DNA of 6,008 nucleotides from Chloroflexota bacterium (GTDB taxonomy: Bacteria > Chloroflexota > Dehalococcoidia > GIF9 > AB-539-J10): the NCBI GenBank assembly GCA_015222295.1, contig JADFUZ010000130.1, forward strand, positions 1 to 6,008, given 5' to 3'. Of the stretch, positions 1 to 5,663 are shown piece after piece. Under the pieces are notes generated by a model. That model did not search any database, had not been told where the DNA came from, and saw only the letters and a list, made by a program, of their open reading frames with translations. Numbering within the stretch: the first letter of the stretch is position 1; each line of letters starts with the position of its first letter. The position numbers and the translations under genes were made by a program.

Positions 1-1544
1 CCATAGTCAGTGACCATCTTTCGGGCTAGCTTGGTGGCGTGCTCCAGGTCCTGCTGTGCCCCGGTGGTTATCTCTCCGAAGGCGACCTCCTCGGCGGCAC
101 GTCCGCCCAGACTTACTGCGCGGTTATCGTCAAGTTGCGCTCGTGTCCAGAGATGCCGGTCTTCAGCAGGCAAGAGATGCGTCCAGCCCAGCCCTACTCC
201 GCGGCCGACAATAGAGATCTTATGCACCTTGTCTGCGCTAGGCAGCATCTTGGCGGTTAAGGCATGCCCAGTCTCGTGATGGGCGATTATCTCCTTCTCT
301 CTCGGGCTGATTACCCTGCTTTTCTTCTCCGGCCCGGCAATAACACGGTCGGAAGCATCCTCAAGCTCCCGCGTTGTGATTTCCTTGAGCCCGCGCCTGG
401 CGGCCAGGATGGCTGCTTCATTCAGCACGTTGGCCAGGTCAGCACCACTGAAACCGGGTGTGGCCTTGGCTATTGTATCGAGGTCAACTTCTTTGGCTAC
501 CGGCTTGCCCTTGGCGTGTACTTCCAGGATAGCTTTACGACCCTTGATATCCGGTGAATCAACCATAATGTGCCGATCGAAACGTCCAGGCCGCAGCAGG
601 GCTGGGTCGAGAATATCGGGGCGATTGGTGGCAGCTACGACAATGATGCTGGTGTTGGTATCGAAGCCGTCCATCTCAGCCAGTATCTGATTCAGAGTCT
701 GCTCTCTTTCGTCGTGTCCGCCCCCCAGGCCGGCACCCCGGTGTCGCCCGACGGCGTCGATCTCATCCACAAAGACAATGCAGGGTGCATTGCGCTTGGC
801 TTGTTCGAAGAGGTCTCTGACTCTAGCTGCGCCAACACCTACAAACATCTCCACGAATTCGCTGCCGCTGATGGAGTAGAAAGGAACCTTCGCTTCCCCC
901 GCTATGGCTTTGGCAAGGAGAGTCTTGCCTGTTCCTGGCGGCCCTACGAGGAGCACGCCTCTCGGGATACGCCCTCCCAAAGTACTGAACTTGTCGGGTG
1001 ATTTGAGGAATTCCACCACCTCCTGCACCTCTTCTTTCGCCTCGTCGGCTCCGGCCACGTCGGCGAATGTGACGTCCGGCTTGTTGCCCGAACTCAGCCG
1101 GGCGCGGCTCTTACCGAAGCTCAGGGCCTGGGTACCGGCTCCACGGGCCGATCGGAAGAAGAAATAGAATAGCCCTCCGAGGAGTGCAATTGGCAGAATA
1201 ACCTGCAGAGCTATCGTCCCCCAATCCCGGCCGCCGGCTTCAACTTGAAGGCTGATCCCGCCTGCGCCAACACTGACTCCATTATCACTAAGGATAGTTA
1301 CCAGATCGTTGGTGCTGCCGTAGTAGTCCGCGGTGTATCTCTTCTCCTCTGCGTACCACCCAACAAGGGTAGACTCCCTCTGTGAGATGTGGTCGATCTC
1401 CCCTTGTTTGACGTAGTCAATGAAGTCCGTGATGGCTACTTCCTGGGGAGCGCTTGTTTGAGGCAGGAGGGCAAACGTGACGGCCAGTGCCACCACGAAG
1501 AGTAGCAGAAAGATCAAACCGTTGCGCGAAAATTGTGATTTCAT
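1..1544 (-). CDS. ftsH: ATP-dependent zinc metalloprotease FtsH (3' end cut by window edge)
   Basis: FtsH is a membrane-anchored hexameric AAA+ protease that unfolds and degrades misassembled membrane proteins and short-lived regulators. My translation of the minus strand is open for all 514 codons present, against a usual length of about 600-650, so roughly the last 100 residues lie outside. Visible parts in order: an N-terminal membrane segment (about residues 9-27), a short extracytoplasmic domain, a second membrane segment (about 108-130), Walker A GPPGTGKT (201-208), pore loop FVG (234-236), Walker B with D260 and E261, the second region of homology with N307 and arginine fingers R321 and R324, zinc motif HETGH (423-427), and D499 in TTGAQQD as the likely third zinc ligand. 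The start is ATG, because the first membrane helix follows directly; no Shine-Dalgarno site precedes it. The gene diverges from the plus-strand gene at 1732. Identity is certain; the only oddity is Thr in place of the common Ala in the zinc motif. Confidence 0.97.
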   Translation of the reverse strand, partial: MKSQFSRNGLIFLLLFVVALAVTFALLPQTSAPQEVAITDFIDYVKQGEIDHISQRESTLVGWYAEEKRYTADYYGSTNDLVTILSDNGVSVGAGGISLQVEAGGRDWGTIALQVILPIALLGGLFYFFFRSARGAGTQALSFGKSRARLSSGNKPDVTFADVAGADEAKEEVQEVVEFLKSPDKFSTLGGRIPRGVLLVGPPGTGKTLLAKAIAGEAKVPFYSISGSEFVEMFVGVGAARVRDLFEQAKRNAPCIVFVDEIDAVGRHRGAGLGGGHDEREQTLNQILAEMDGFDTNTSIIVVAATNRPDILDPALLRPGRFDRHIMVDSPDIKGRKAILEVHAKGKPVAKEVDLDTIAKATPGFSGADLANVLNEAAILAARRGLKEITTRELEDASDRVIAGPEKKSRVISPREKEIIAHHETGHALTAKMLPSADKVHKISIVGRGVGLGWTHLLPAEDRHLWTRAQLDDNRAVSLGGRAAEEVAFGEITTGAQQDLEHATKLARKMVTDY

Positions 1545-1558
1545 ATGCCGCCGTGACT

Positions 1559-1567
1559 ATTATAGCA
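1559..1567 (-). promoter_or_regulatory. Extended -10 promoter of ftsH
   Basis: On the minus strand the sequence reads TGCTATAAT, a perfect match to the extended -10 form TGnTATAAT. No convincing -35 box lies 16-18 bases upstream, which fits extended -10 promoters. The expected transcription start is near 1552-1554, only about 8-10 bases before the ftsH ATG at 1544, leaving no room for a normal Shine-Dalgarno site. The site is inferred from motif match and position alone. Confidence 0.6.
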
Positions 1568-1672
1568 GTTCGATATGACATGAGAAACTGTAGCTGTGTT
1601 CTTGGTCTTTCTGTCAATTGGAATTGCAGAACCTGGGAAATGGATGTTACGATGCTGCTGTGGCGTGTACTA

Positions 1673-1709
1673 CAGCATTGTTGCCGCTGCAAGCGACCAA
1701 CATATGCTG
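1673..1709 (+). promoter_or_regulatory. Imperfect hairpin / inverted repeat before the 1732 gene
   Basis: CAGCAT (1673-1678) pairs with ATGCTG (1704-1709). After a one-base bulge (T1703), TGTTG (1679-1683) pairs with CAACA (1698-1702). An inner CGCT/AGCG stem (1685-1688 with 1692-1695) closes a three-base loop. That gives 15 base pairs in 37 bases, ending six bases before the Shine-Dalgarno site at 1716. There is no T-tract, so it is not an intrinsic terminator in either direction. It could be an operator read as DNA or a folded 5' leader; the sequence does not decide between them. Confidence 0.5.
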
Positions 1710-1715
1710 CTCGTG

Positions 1716-1724
1716 AAAGGAGGT
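1716..1724 (+). promoter_or_regulatory. Very strong Shine-Dalgarno site
   Basis: AAAGGAGGT is nearly the full complement of the 16S rRNA 3' end and lies seven bases before the ATG at 1732. It fixes the start of the downstream gene. Weak -35/-10 candidates, TTGCCG (1681) and TATGCT (1703) 16 bases apart, overlap the hairpin just upstream; they are too poor to call a promoter. Confidence 0.85.
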
Positions 1725-1731
1725 TACTGCC

Positions 1732-2271
1732 ATGACCGAGGTGAGAAGGGATGACCCACGGCTGCCGGTGGTGGAGAGGGAGCAACCGCAGCTACCGGAG
1801 GGCTGGCCTGAACTAAGAAAAGCCAGAGCATCAGCCAACACCGCTTGGGGCTACTACAGGGATTTGGTGAAGTTGTTGCATGAGGAGATTGGAGAGGAAA
1901 GAACCTCCGATATCCTGTGCAAACTGATGAAGGCAAATGCCAGGAAGTACTTCAAGCCAAGCATGGAGAAGTTTGGCATCAAGGGCAACGACGCTTGGGC
2001 GTTGGCAAGCTACTTCAAACTGGCGACGGGGGACGTCATTGGATATGACGCGGAACTGATTCAAGAAGGGCCGAGAAAAGTCGTGTACAGGTTGTATCCT
2101 CCATGTCTGTGGTTTCCTGATCTTGACATTCCTCCGAGTTTCTGTTTGGCTGAGGATTGTTTCGAGGAAGAAGTGGTAAGAATGGTGAACCCGAAGGTCA
2201 AGATCTACTGCAGGTCCTTGTTGACTTGGGGAGACCCGTATTGTGAAACAGTGTTTGAAGAGATTGATTGA
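1732..2271 (+). CDS. ATC hydrolase-like protein (L-2-amino-thiazoline-4-carboxylic acid hydrolase family)
   Basis: This is a 179-residue soluble protein with no signal peptide or membrane segment. The ATG has a near-perfect Shine-Dalgarno site. I recognise the pattern rather than a specific gene. The N-terminal half is helical and charged (KYFKPSMEKFGIKG, about 72-85). The C-terminal half is cysteine-rich: PPC (123-125), then C138 and C143 followed by acidic residues, an NP step (153-154), a CRSLLTWGDPYC segment (160-171) and FEE. This spacing of a first Cys, a C-x-x-x-D-like segment, an N-P turn and a closing G-D-x-x-C resembles the L-2-amino-thiazoline-4-carboxylic acid hydrolase fold, known from bacterial conversion of aminothiazoline carboxylate to cysteine. 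Homologues in anaerobes are numerous and mostly of unknown substrate, so the true reaction here is open. It stands alone between divergent ftsH and rsfS, which has its own promoter. The family call is moderate; an unrelated Cys-rich small-molecule-binding domain is the main alternative. Confidence 0.6.
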   Translation: MTEVRRDDPRLPVVEREQPQLPEGWPELRKARASANTAWGYYRDLVKLLHEEIGEERTSDILCKLMKANARKYFKPSMEKFGIKGNDAWALASYFKLATGDVIGYDAELIQEGPRKVVYRLYPPCLWFPDLDIPPSFCLAEDCFEEEVVRMVNPKVKIYCRSLLTWGDPYCETVFEEID

Positions 2272-2309
2272 CGAGCTGCTGACCGTAGGCGCCGGGCGAT
2301 GTTGGATAG

Positions 2310-2318
2310 TGGTACAAT
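2310..2318 (+). promoter_or_regulatory. Extended -10 promoter of rsfS
   Basis: TGGTACAAT matches the extended -10 pattern TGnTAnAAT, with no recognisable -35 box. The expected start of transcription is near 2325, right at the beginning of the purine-rich AAGGGAGGG (2325-2333) that can serve as Shine-Dalgarno site. The resulting leader would be about 20 bases, which argues that rsfS translation begins near 2344 rather than at the GTG at 2410. Confidence 0.5.
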
Positions 2319-2343
2319 TAGGTCAAGGGAGGGTTGATACTTT

Positions 2344-2688
2344 CTGAAAGCGGAAGAGATAGCGCACCTCGCCGTAGAAGTCGCTGCCAAGAATCAGGCA
2401 AACGGCATAGTGATGCTCGACGTAGAAAGGATATGCTCGTTTGCCGACTATTTTGTTATCTGTAACGGAGACTCCCAGCGACAGATGGAAGCTATCTGGC
2501 GCGGTATCACTGATGAGCTAAAGCAGAGTGGCGTGAGGTCGCATCATAGTGAAGGCAGTTCTATCTCAGGTTGGCTGCTCGCTGATTTTGGCTCCGTGAT
2601 TGTTCACGTATTTGCGCCAGCAGAGCGGGATTACTACCAACTCGATAGGCTTTGGGAAGAGGCTACTCCGGTGGTGAGAATCCAGTAG
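2344..2688 (+). CDS. rsfS: Ribosomal silencing factor RsfS (Iojap/YbeB family)
   Basis: RsfS binds ribosomal protein uL14 on the 50S subunit and blocks joining with 30S during starvation or stationary phase. Read from 2344 the protein is 114 residues, normal for the family. It shows an N-terminal helix (KAEEIAHLAVEVAAKNQA), then IVMLDVERICSFADYFVICNG with the hallmark DYFVI, SQRQMEAIW, GWLLADFGSVIVHVF, and YYQLDRLWEEA near the end. The start is a problem. The reading frame is closed by TGA at 2335, and the only possible initiator before the conserved helix is CTG at 2344, 11 bases after GGAGG. The next in-frame GTG (2410) would delete the whole first helix. Either CTG is used or an indel hides the true start. 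In many bacteria this gene sits with nadD and rRNA-methylation genes; here it stands alone and converges on ndk. Family identity is very secure; the 5' end is not. Confidence 0.9.
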   Translation: MKAEEIAHLAVEVAAKNQANGIVMLDVERICSFADYFVICNGDSQRQMEAIWRGITDELKQSGVRSHHSEGSSISGWLLADFGSVIVHVFAPAERDYYQLDRLWEEATPVVRIQ

Positions 2689-2697
2689 ATAGCTATT

Positions 2698-3171
2698 TCA
2701 GCAGATTCGCTTCTCTGCATCGCGGCCACAGTCGAAGATCTCGTCTTTCGAGAAGAAGAGCTGTATCTCTTGCAAGGCGGTCTCTATCGAGTCGGAGCCG
2801 TGCACCAGGTTATGTTGGATGTCCAGAGCAAGGTCTGCTCTGATGGTGCCAGGTTTCGCCTTAGCAGGATCGGTCTCGCCCATTGTCTGTCGAATGACTT
2901 CCACGGCGTTCTTTCCCTGGAAGACAAGAGCGATAATAGGACTCGAGGTGATGAAAGCCACGAGGTCGTGGAAGAAGGGTTTGCTTTCGTGGATGGCGTA
3001 ATGATGCTGAGCTAGCGCTTTATCCATCTGAAGCATTTTGGCTGCCACGATCCTGAGGCCTTGTGCCTCCAGACGGGAAATAATCTGGCCTGCCAGGCGT
3101 CTTTGCATGGCATCAGGCTTGATAAGCACCAGGCTTGTGCCCTCTTTTGGATCAGTCTGCCGTACTTGCAA
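2698..3171 (-). CDS. ndk: Nucleoside diphosphate kinase
   Basis: Ndk transfers the gamma phosphate from ATP to nucleoside diphosphates through a phosphohistidine intermediate, keeping NTP and dNTP pools balanced in the cytoplasm. All key residues are present in the 157-residue product: LVLIKPDA with K18, Y58, F66, R94, T100, R111, N121 and catalytic H124 within NLVHGSDS. The C-terminus runs about 10-14 residues past the usual end of the family (DAEKRIC), with no known role. The start is TTG, chosen because TAAGGAG lies six bases before it and no ATG precedes the conserved core. The stop codon TAA of the upstream hotdog-HAD frame forms part of this Shine-Dalgarno site, so the two genes are almost certainly cotranscribed and translationally coupled. 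The 3' end meets the end of rsfS head-on with a 9 bp gap. Confidence 0.97.
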   Translation of the reverse strand: MQVRQTDPKEGTSLVLIKPDAMQRRLAGQIISRLEAQGLRIVAAKMLQMDKALAQHHYAIHESKPFFHDLVAFITSSPIIALVFQGKNAVEVIRQTMGETDPAKAKPGTIRADLALDIQHNLVHGSDSIETALQEIQLFFSKDEIFDCGRDAEKRIC

Positions 3172-3177
3172 TGTCCA

Positions 3178-3184
3178 CTCCTTA
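3178..3184 (-). promoter_or_regulatory. Shine-Dalgarno site of ndk overlapping the upstream stop codon
   Basis: On the minus strand TAAGGAG contains both the TAA stop of the upstream hotdog-HAD gene (3182-3184) and an AAGGAG ribosome binding site, six bases before the TTG start of ndk. This arrangement decides the TTG start and implies that ribosomes finishing the upstream gene can reload for ndk. Confidence 0.8.
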
Positions 3185-4249
3185 CAACCATCGAATCAAG
3201 GTGATTAAGTCCACTTCTTCCAGGGAGTCGACTACTCTGTCTGCTCCCTGGAAATCCTGCCTCGGATGTGTATTAGTTACAGCCAGGCATTTCATTCCGG
3301 CGGCCTTGGCTCCCTGCACGCCAAACGGAGAATCCTCAATCACGACACAGTCACCAGGTTCGATCCCCAGCTCTTCAGCAGCTCGAAGGTATATTTGGGG
3401 ACTTGGTTTGCTCTCCGCCACTTCTCTCCCAGAGATGATGGTATCGAAATATCTATCCAGGCCTAGCTCCGCGCTGGCCAAATCAATGTTCTCTTGCGGT
3501 GCCGAAGAAGTCAAGGCAAGTTTGAAGTTGCCTTTCTTGATTGCGTCCAGTAGCTTGATTACCCCGGGGAATGACCTAAAGTTTCCTGTTATCTTGTGGC
3601 GAAAAATATCCTCCTTCTCTCTCAACAAGCTGGCAAGCTCTTTCTCAGAGACCTCCTCTCCGAGAACTCTGCGGACTATGAAGTCGTTTCTAGTGCCGAA
3701 GAACTTGGCGAAATCATTCTGGCGGAATTCTATTCCTCGCTTTCCAAAGGTCTCCTGCCAGGCAGCGAGGTGGAATGCACTAGAATCACTGATGACCCCA
3801 TCCATGTCCCACAGGAAAGCCTTCTTGCATTGCCTCCACGAGTAGAATGTGGACTTGGCCTCGGCTACGACTGTACCGTCCTTGAGAGCTATGCGTCCCT
3901 CCGTCTCCACCAGTCTTCTGCTCACCTTAGTGGCGCGGGCGGAGACTTCGACGCAGTCTCCGGTGCGCACTACATGTCTGAATCTCACCTCACTCTTTGC
4001 GGTGACGCCAAACTCGATTCCGCAGCACAGAATGGTATAGGCAGTCACTTCGTCCAGAAGAGTGTAGAGGATGCCACCGTGAGTTATGTTCTGCCAACCC
4101 TGGTGGTACTTCCCTGGCGTAAACTCCACGTAGACCCTTTCTCCATCGTAGACGGGTTTCAATTTGAGCCCTATGGGATTGTCTTCACCACAGGCGAAGC
4201 ATAGGTTGAAGGACACACGTTCAGGCATGTCAAATCTTGGTAGTTCCAC
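3182..4249 (-). CDS. PaaI-type hotdog thioesterase fused to a HAD (beta-PGM-like) hydrolase
   Basis: Residue numbers count from the upstream TTG at 4300. The N-terminal domain (about 25-157) has CFACGEDNPIGLKL (34-47) and HGGILYTLLDE (74-84). D83 matches the acidic residue of PaaI-type acyl-CoA thioesterases. The C-terminal domain (about 159-372) is a HAD subfamily I phosphatase/phosphomutase with a helical cap: DMDG (165-168), S265 in LTSSA, K298, and ED (322-323). Both active sites look complete; substrates cannot be told. I chose the GTG at 4249 because AAAGGA lies nine bases upstream; TTG at 4300 has no such site, and ATG at 4228 is a third option. The gene is followed by ndk, to which it is coupled. 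The join is suspicious: dropping one base (3827) would give a hotdog stop TGA overlapping an ATG that starts MKKAFLWDMDG, the usual HAD beginning. This may therefore be two genes split by an indel (hotdog about 3828-4249, HAD 3182-3830). Domain calls are firm; the fusion is uncertain. Confidence 0.85.
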   Translation of the reverse strand: MELPRFDMPERVSFNLCFACGEDNPIGLKLKPVYDGERVYVEFTPGKYHQGWQNITHGGILYTLLDEVTAYTILCCGIEFGVTAKSEVRFRHVVRTGDCVEVSARATKVSRRLVETEGRIALKDGTVVAEAKSTFYSWRQCKKAFLWDMDGVISDSSAFHLAAWQETFGKRGIEFRQNDFAKFFGTRNDFIVRRVLGEEVSEKELASLLREKEDIFRHKITGNFRSFPGVIKLLDAIKKGNFKLALTSSAPQENIDLASAELGLDRYFDTIISGREVAESKPSPQIYLRAAEELGIEPGDCVVIEDSPFGVQGAKAAGMKCLAVTNTHPRQDFQGADRVVDSLEEVDLITLIRWL

Positions 4250-4461
4250 GTTCCGTTTTCCTTTCTTCTCTTCAACTTTGGTCGATGTCGTCTCTCTCAA
4301 GTCACTTCATGTGATGTGATTGTAAGTGTGGTGGGCGTTTGTCCCGGCTCGGCGGGACCACTGCAAAGAATCCTCCGCTGTGCTGCGCAGCTTGTGGTTG
4401 CCTGTCCTGTCGCGTGTCTTCACATGATTGGAGCGTTGGCCTGGAGTGACAGAGGATGGCC
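4250..4461. other. Intergenic gap between tsaB and the hotdog-HAD gene
   Basis: No protein with a recognisable family is encoded here on either strand; open frames through it are extensions of shadow frames. It holds a GC-rich dyad (4341-4358), and on the minus strand a possible -10 box TACAAT (4319-4324) without a good -35, which could start the hotdog-HAD/ndk transcript. A short inverted repeat TCAC/GTGA (4302-4314) lies next to it. No intrinsic terminator for tsaB is visible: no stem followed by a T-run in the minus direction. Confidence 0.5.
4341..4358. repeat. GC-rich inverted repeat
   Basis: GTCCCG (4341-4346) and CGGGAC (4353-4358) form a perfect six-base-pair stem with a six-base loop. 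Neither side carries a T-run, so an intrinsic terminator is unlikely. It lies upstream of the hotdog-HAD gene and could be a leader hairpin, a protein site, or a dispersed genomic repeat. Confidence 0.45.
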
Positions 4462-5136
4462 TTATTTCTTGGGCTTGGTTATGTGGGGAGGGCGAAGATA
4501 TAGGGGCTGCATGGCGGCGACGTCGTCCGCTTCCCCTTTCTTCAGTCTTCGCCAACCCAACATGGCCAATGATATCACTCGGGGGCACATAGAAATCTGC
4601 GGCATTATAGCTCGTTTGCCAAGATTTTGCCCTATCTCCATCGCTATATCTGAGGCAGTGTCGCAGCAAACCAGCATTTGTTCGTCAGTCTGGGAGCACA
4701 ACAGACCCAGCGTGGTCAAGTGTTCTTCTTCCAAGCGCCGCCACTCATCACCTACTTGCTGGTAGAGCGCAGTGGCTATCTCCTCGCGCCCAGCCTTGTG
4801 GATCGGACGTACGGCCAAACCAGTATATGCAAAAGGATAGGCTTCGGCCTCTAACGTGCCTATACCCAGCAATGGGATATTCAAGGAGAAGGCTAACCCC
4901 TTGGCTATGCTCAATCCAGTTCGCAGCCCGTTGAAAGTTCCTGGCCCCCTAGCTACTATGATTGCTTCCAGGGAACTCGGCTGTGTACTAGCGTGGTGAA
5001 GCAGGTAGGCTATGCTCGGCAGCAATTCCACGGTGTGATTTCGAGATGATTGCCAGCTTAGCTGAGCCAGGATTGCCTCTTGATGAGATAGGGCAATGCC
5101 AGGACTGTTGGAAGAGCTATCTATGGCTAGCTCCAT
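4462..5136 (-). CDS. tsaB: tRNA t6A biosynthesis protein TsaB
   Basis: TsaB is the non-catalytic ASKHA-fold partner of TsaD. With TsaE it forms the complex that transfers threonylcarbamoyl to A37 of ANN-decoding tRNAs. The 224-residue protein has the expected length and markers: LAIDSSS at the N-terminus (3-9), RNHTVELLPSI (32-42), ARGPGTFNGLRTGLSIAKGLA (62-82; the family consensus is GPGSFTGLR), and a C-terminal ADDV...PLYLRPP segment typical of TsaB. The ATG lies inside the end of tsaE, with a 10-base overlap, so the two genes are translationally coupled; only a weak GGAAAG precedes the start. In many bacteria rimI and tsaD follow; here a 212-base gap and unrelated genes follow instead, so tsaD must lie elsewhere. 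Identity is firm. Confidence 0.95.
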   Translation of the reverse strand: MELAIDSSSNSPGIALSHQEAILAQLSWQSSRNHTVELLPSIAYLLHHASTQPSSLEAIIVARGPGTFNGLRTGLSIAKGLAFSLNIPLLGIGTLEAEAYPFAYTGLAVRPIHKAGREEIATALYQQVGDEWRRLEEEHLTTLGLLCSQTDEQMLVCCDTASDIAMEIGQNLGKRAIMPQISMCPRVISLAMLGWRRLKKGEADDVAAMQPLYLRPPHITKPKK

Positions 5137-5663
5137 GTCTTTCCACTGTCACGGATCAGTCTTAGCTGTTCCACCAATGCTGAGTAACGTTGGCTTCCCG
5201 GCCTGAAGCGAATGACGCGTTCTGCCTCGCGCTGAGAAACGTAGTCCATCCTTATCAGTAGGCTATCCCGCGGCAGTAGTCCTATCCCTCTCTCTGCCCA
5301 CTCGACGACGGACACGCCGTTGCCATAGAGGTACTCCTCTAGTCCCAAGTCGGCGATTTCCTCGCTGCGCTCAAGACGGTAGAGGTCAATATGGTGTAAG
5401 GGAAGCCTTCCATGGTACTCCCTGACGATGACAAAAGAAGGGCTGAACGCATACTCCCTTATGCCCAACCCATGGGCAACGCCCTGAACAAGGCACGTTT
5501 TGCCAGTTCCCAAAGCGCCTTCGAGAAGAAGAACATCACCGCCCTGAACTAGCTCACCGAGGCATCTTCCCAGGAACTGGGTCTCCTCCGGGCTGTGGGA
5601 TCTGACTTCCAGGCGTTTAGCTCTTAAAGTGCTCCCATCCATCTTTCTCATAAGGGACGACAT
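5127..5663 (-). CDS. tsaE: tRNA t6A biosynthesis ATPase TsaE
   Basis: TsaE is the small P-loop ATPase that binds TsaB-TsaD and resets the complex between rounds of t6A synthesis. The product is 178 residues from the first ATG. It shows HSPEET (23-28), Walker A GALGTGKT (49-56), SPSFVIVREY (74-83, the switch-like segment), HHIDLYRL (90-97), and VVEWAERG (119-126), all in the order known for the family. The true start is not settled. ATG at 5663 has AAGGGA only two bases away, ATG at 5651 has no ribosome site, and ATG at 5642 has a weak one; the conserved core begins near residue 18 in all cases. The gene overlaps the 3' end of thiL by 26-47 bases and the 5' end of tsaB by 10 bases, so all three form one operon. 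The length is slightly above the usual 150-160 residues because of N- and C-terminal extensions. Confidence 0.95.
   Translation of the reverse strand: MSSLMRKMDGSTLRAKRLEVRSHSPEETQFLGRCLGELVQGGDVLLLEGALGTGKTCLVQGVAHGLGIREYAFSPSFVIVREYHGRLPLHHIDLYRLERSEEIADLGLEEYLYGNGVSVVEWAERGIGLLPRDSLLIRMDYVSQREAERVIRFRPGSQRYSALVEQLRLIRDSGKTWS

Noticed and set aside
10..1167. Series of plus-strand open frames (for example 264-557, 570-1001, 904-1167)
   Set aside because: They lie antisense to ftsH, whose minus-strand frame is continuous with every family motif; their translations are Arg/Ser/Pro-rich and match no family.
1615..1626. CAATT-GG-AATTG dyad as an operator
   Set aside because: Five-base AT-rich arms are common by chance and it matches no known operator spacing.
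1417..1936. Minus-strand open frames crossing the ftsH start and the divergent region
   Set aside because: They overlap both real genes in other frames, lack ribosome sites and have no domain pattern.
2410..2688. rsfS starting at the GTG at 2410
   Set aside because: It would remove the conserved first helix of the family, and the ribosome site and promoter are placed for a start near 2344.
2652..2843. Small plus-strand frame after rsfS
   Set aside because: It overlaps the rsfS end and lies antisense to ndk; the Arg/Ser-rich translation is typical of a shadow frame.
3135..4204. Long plus-strand open frames (up to 236 codons) over the hotdog-HAD gene
   Set aside because: They are antisense mirrors of a gene with complete thioesterase and HAD motifs, with low-complexity Ser/Leu-rich translations.
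4302..4321. CRP-like TGTGA site
   Set aside because: Only half-sites with the wrong spacing are present, and no second conserved half is found.
4341..4358. Intrinsic terminator for tsaB
   Set aside because: The stem is not followed by a T-run on the minus strand and lies over 100 bases past the tsaB stop.
4307..4765. Open frames on both strands across the tsaB end and the intergenic gap
   Set aside because: They overlap tsaB out of frame and show no recognisable sequence; the gap has no supported gene.
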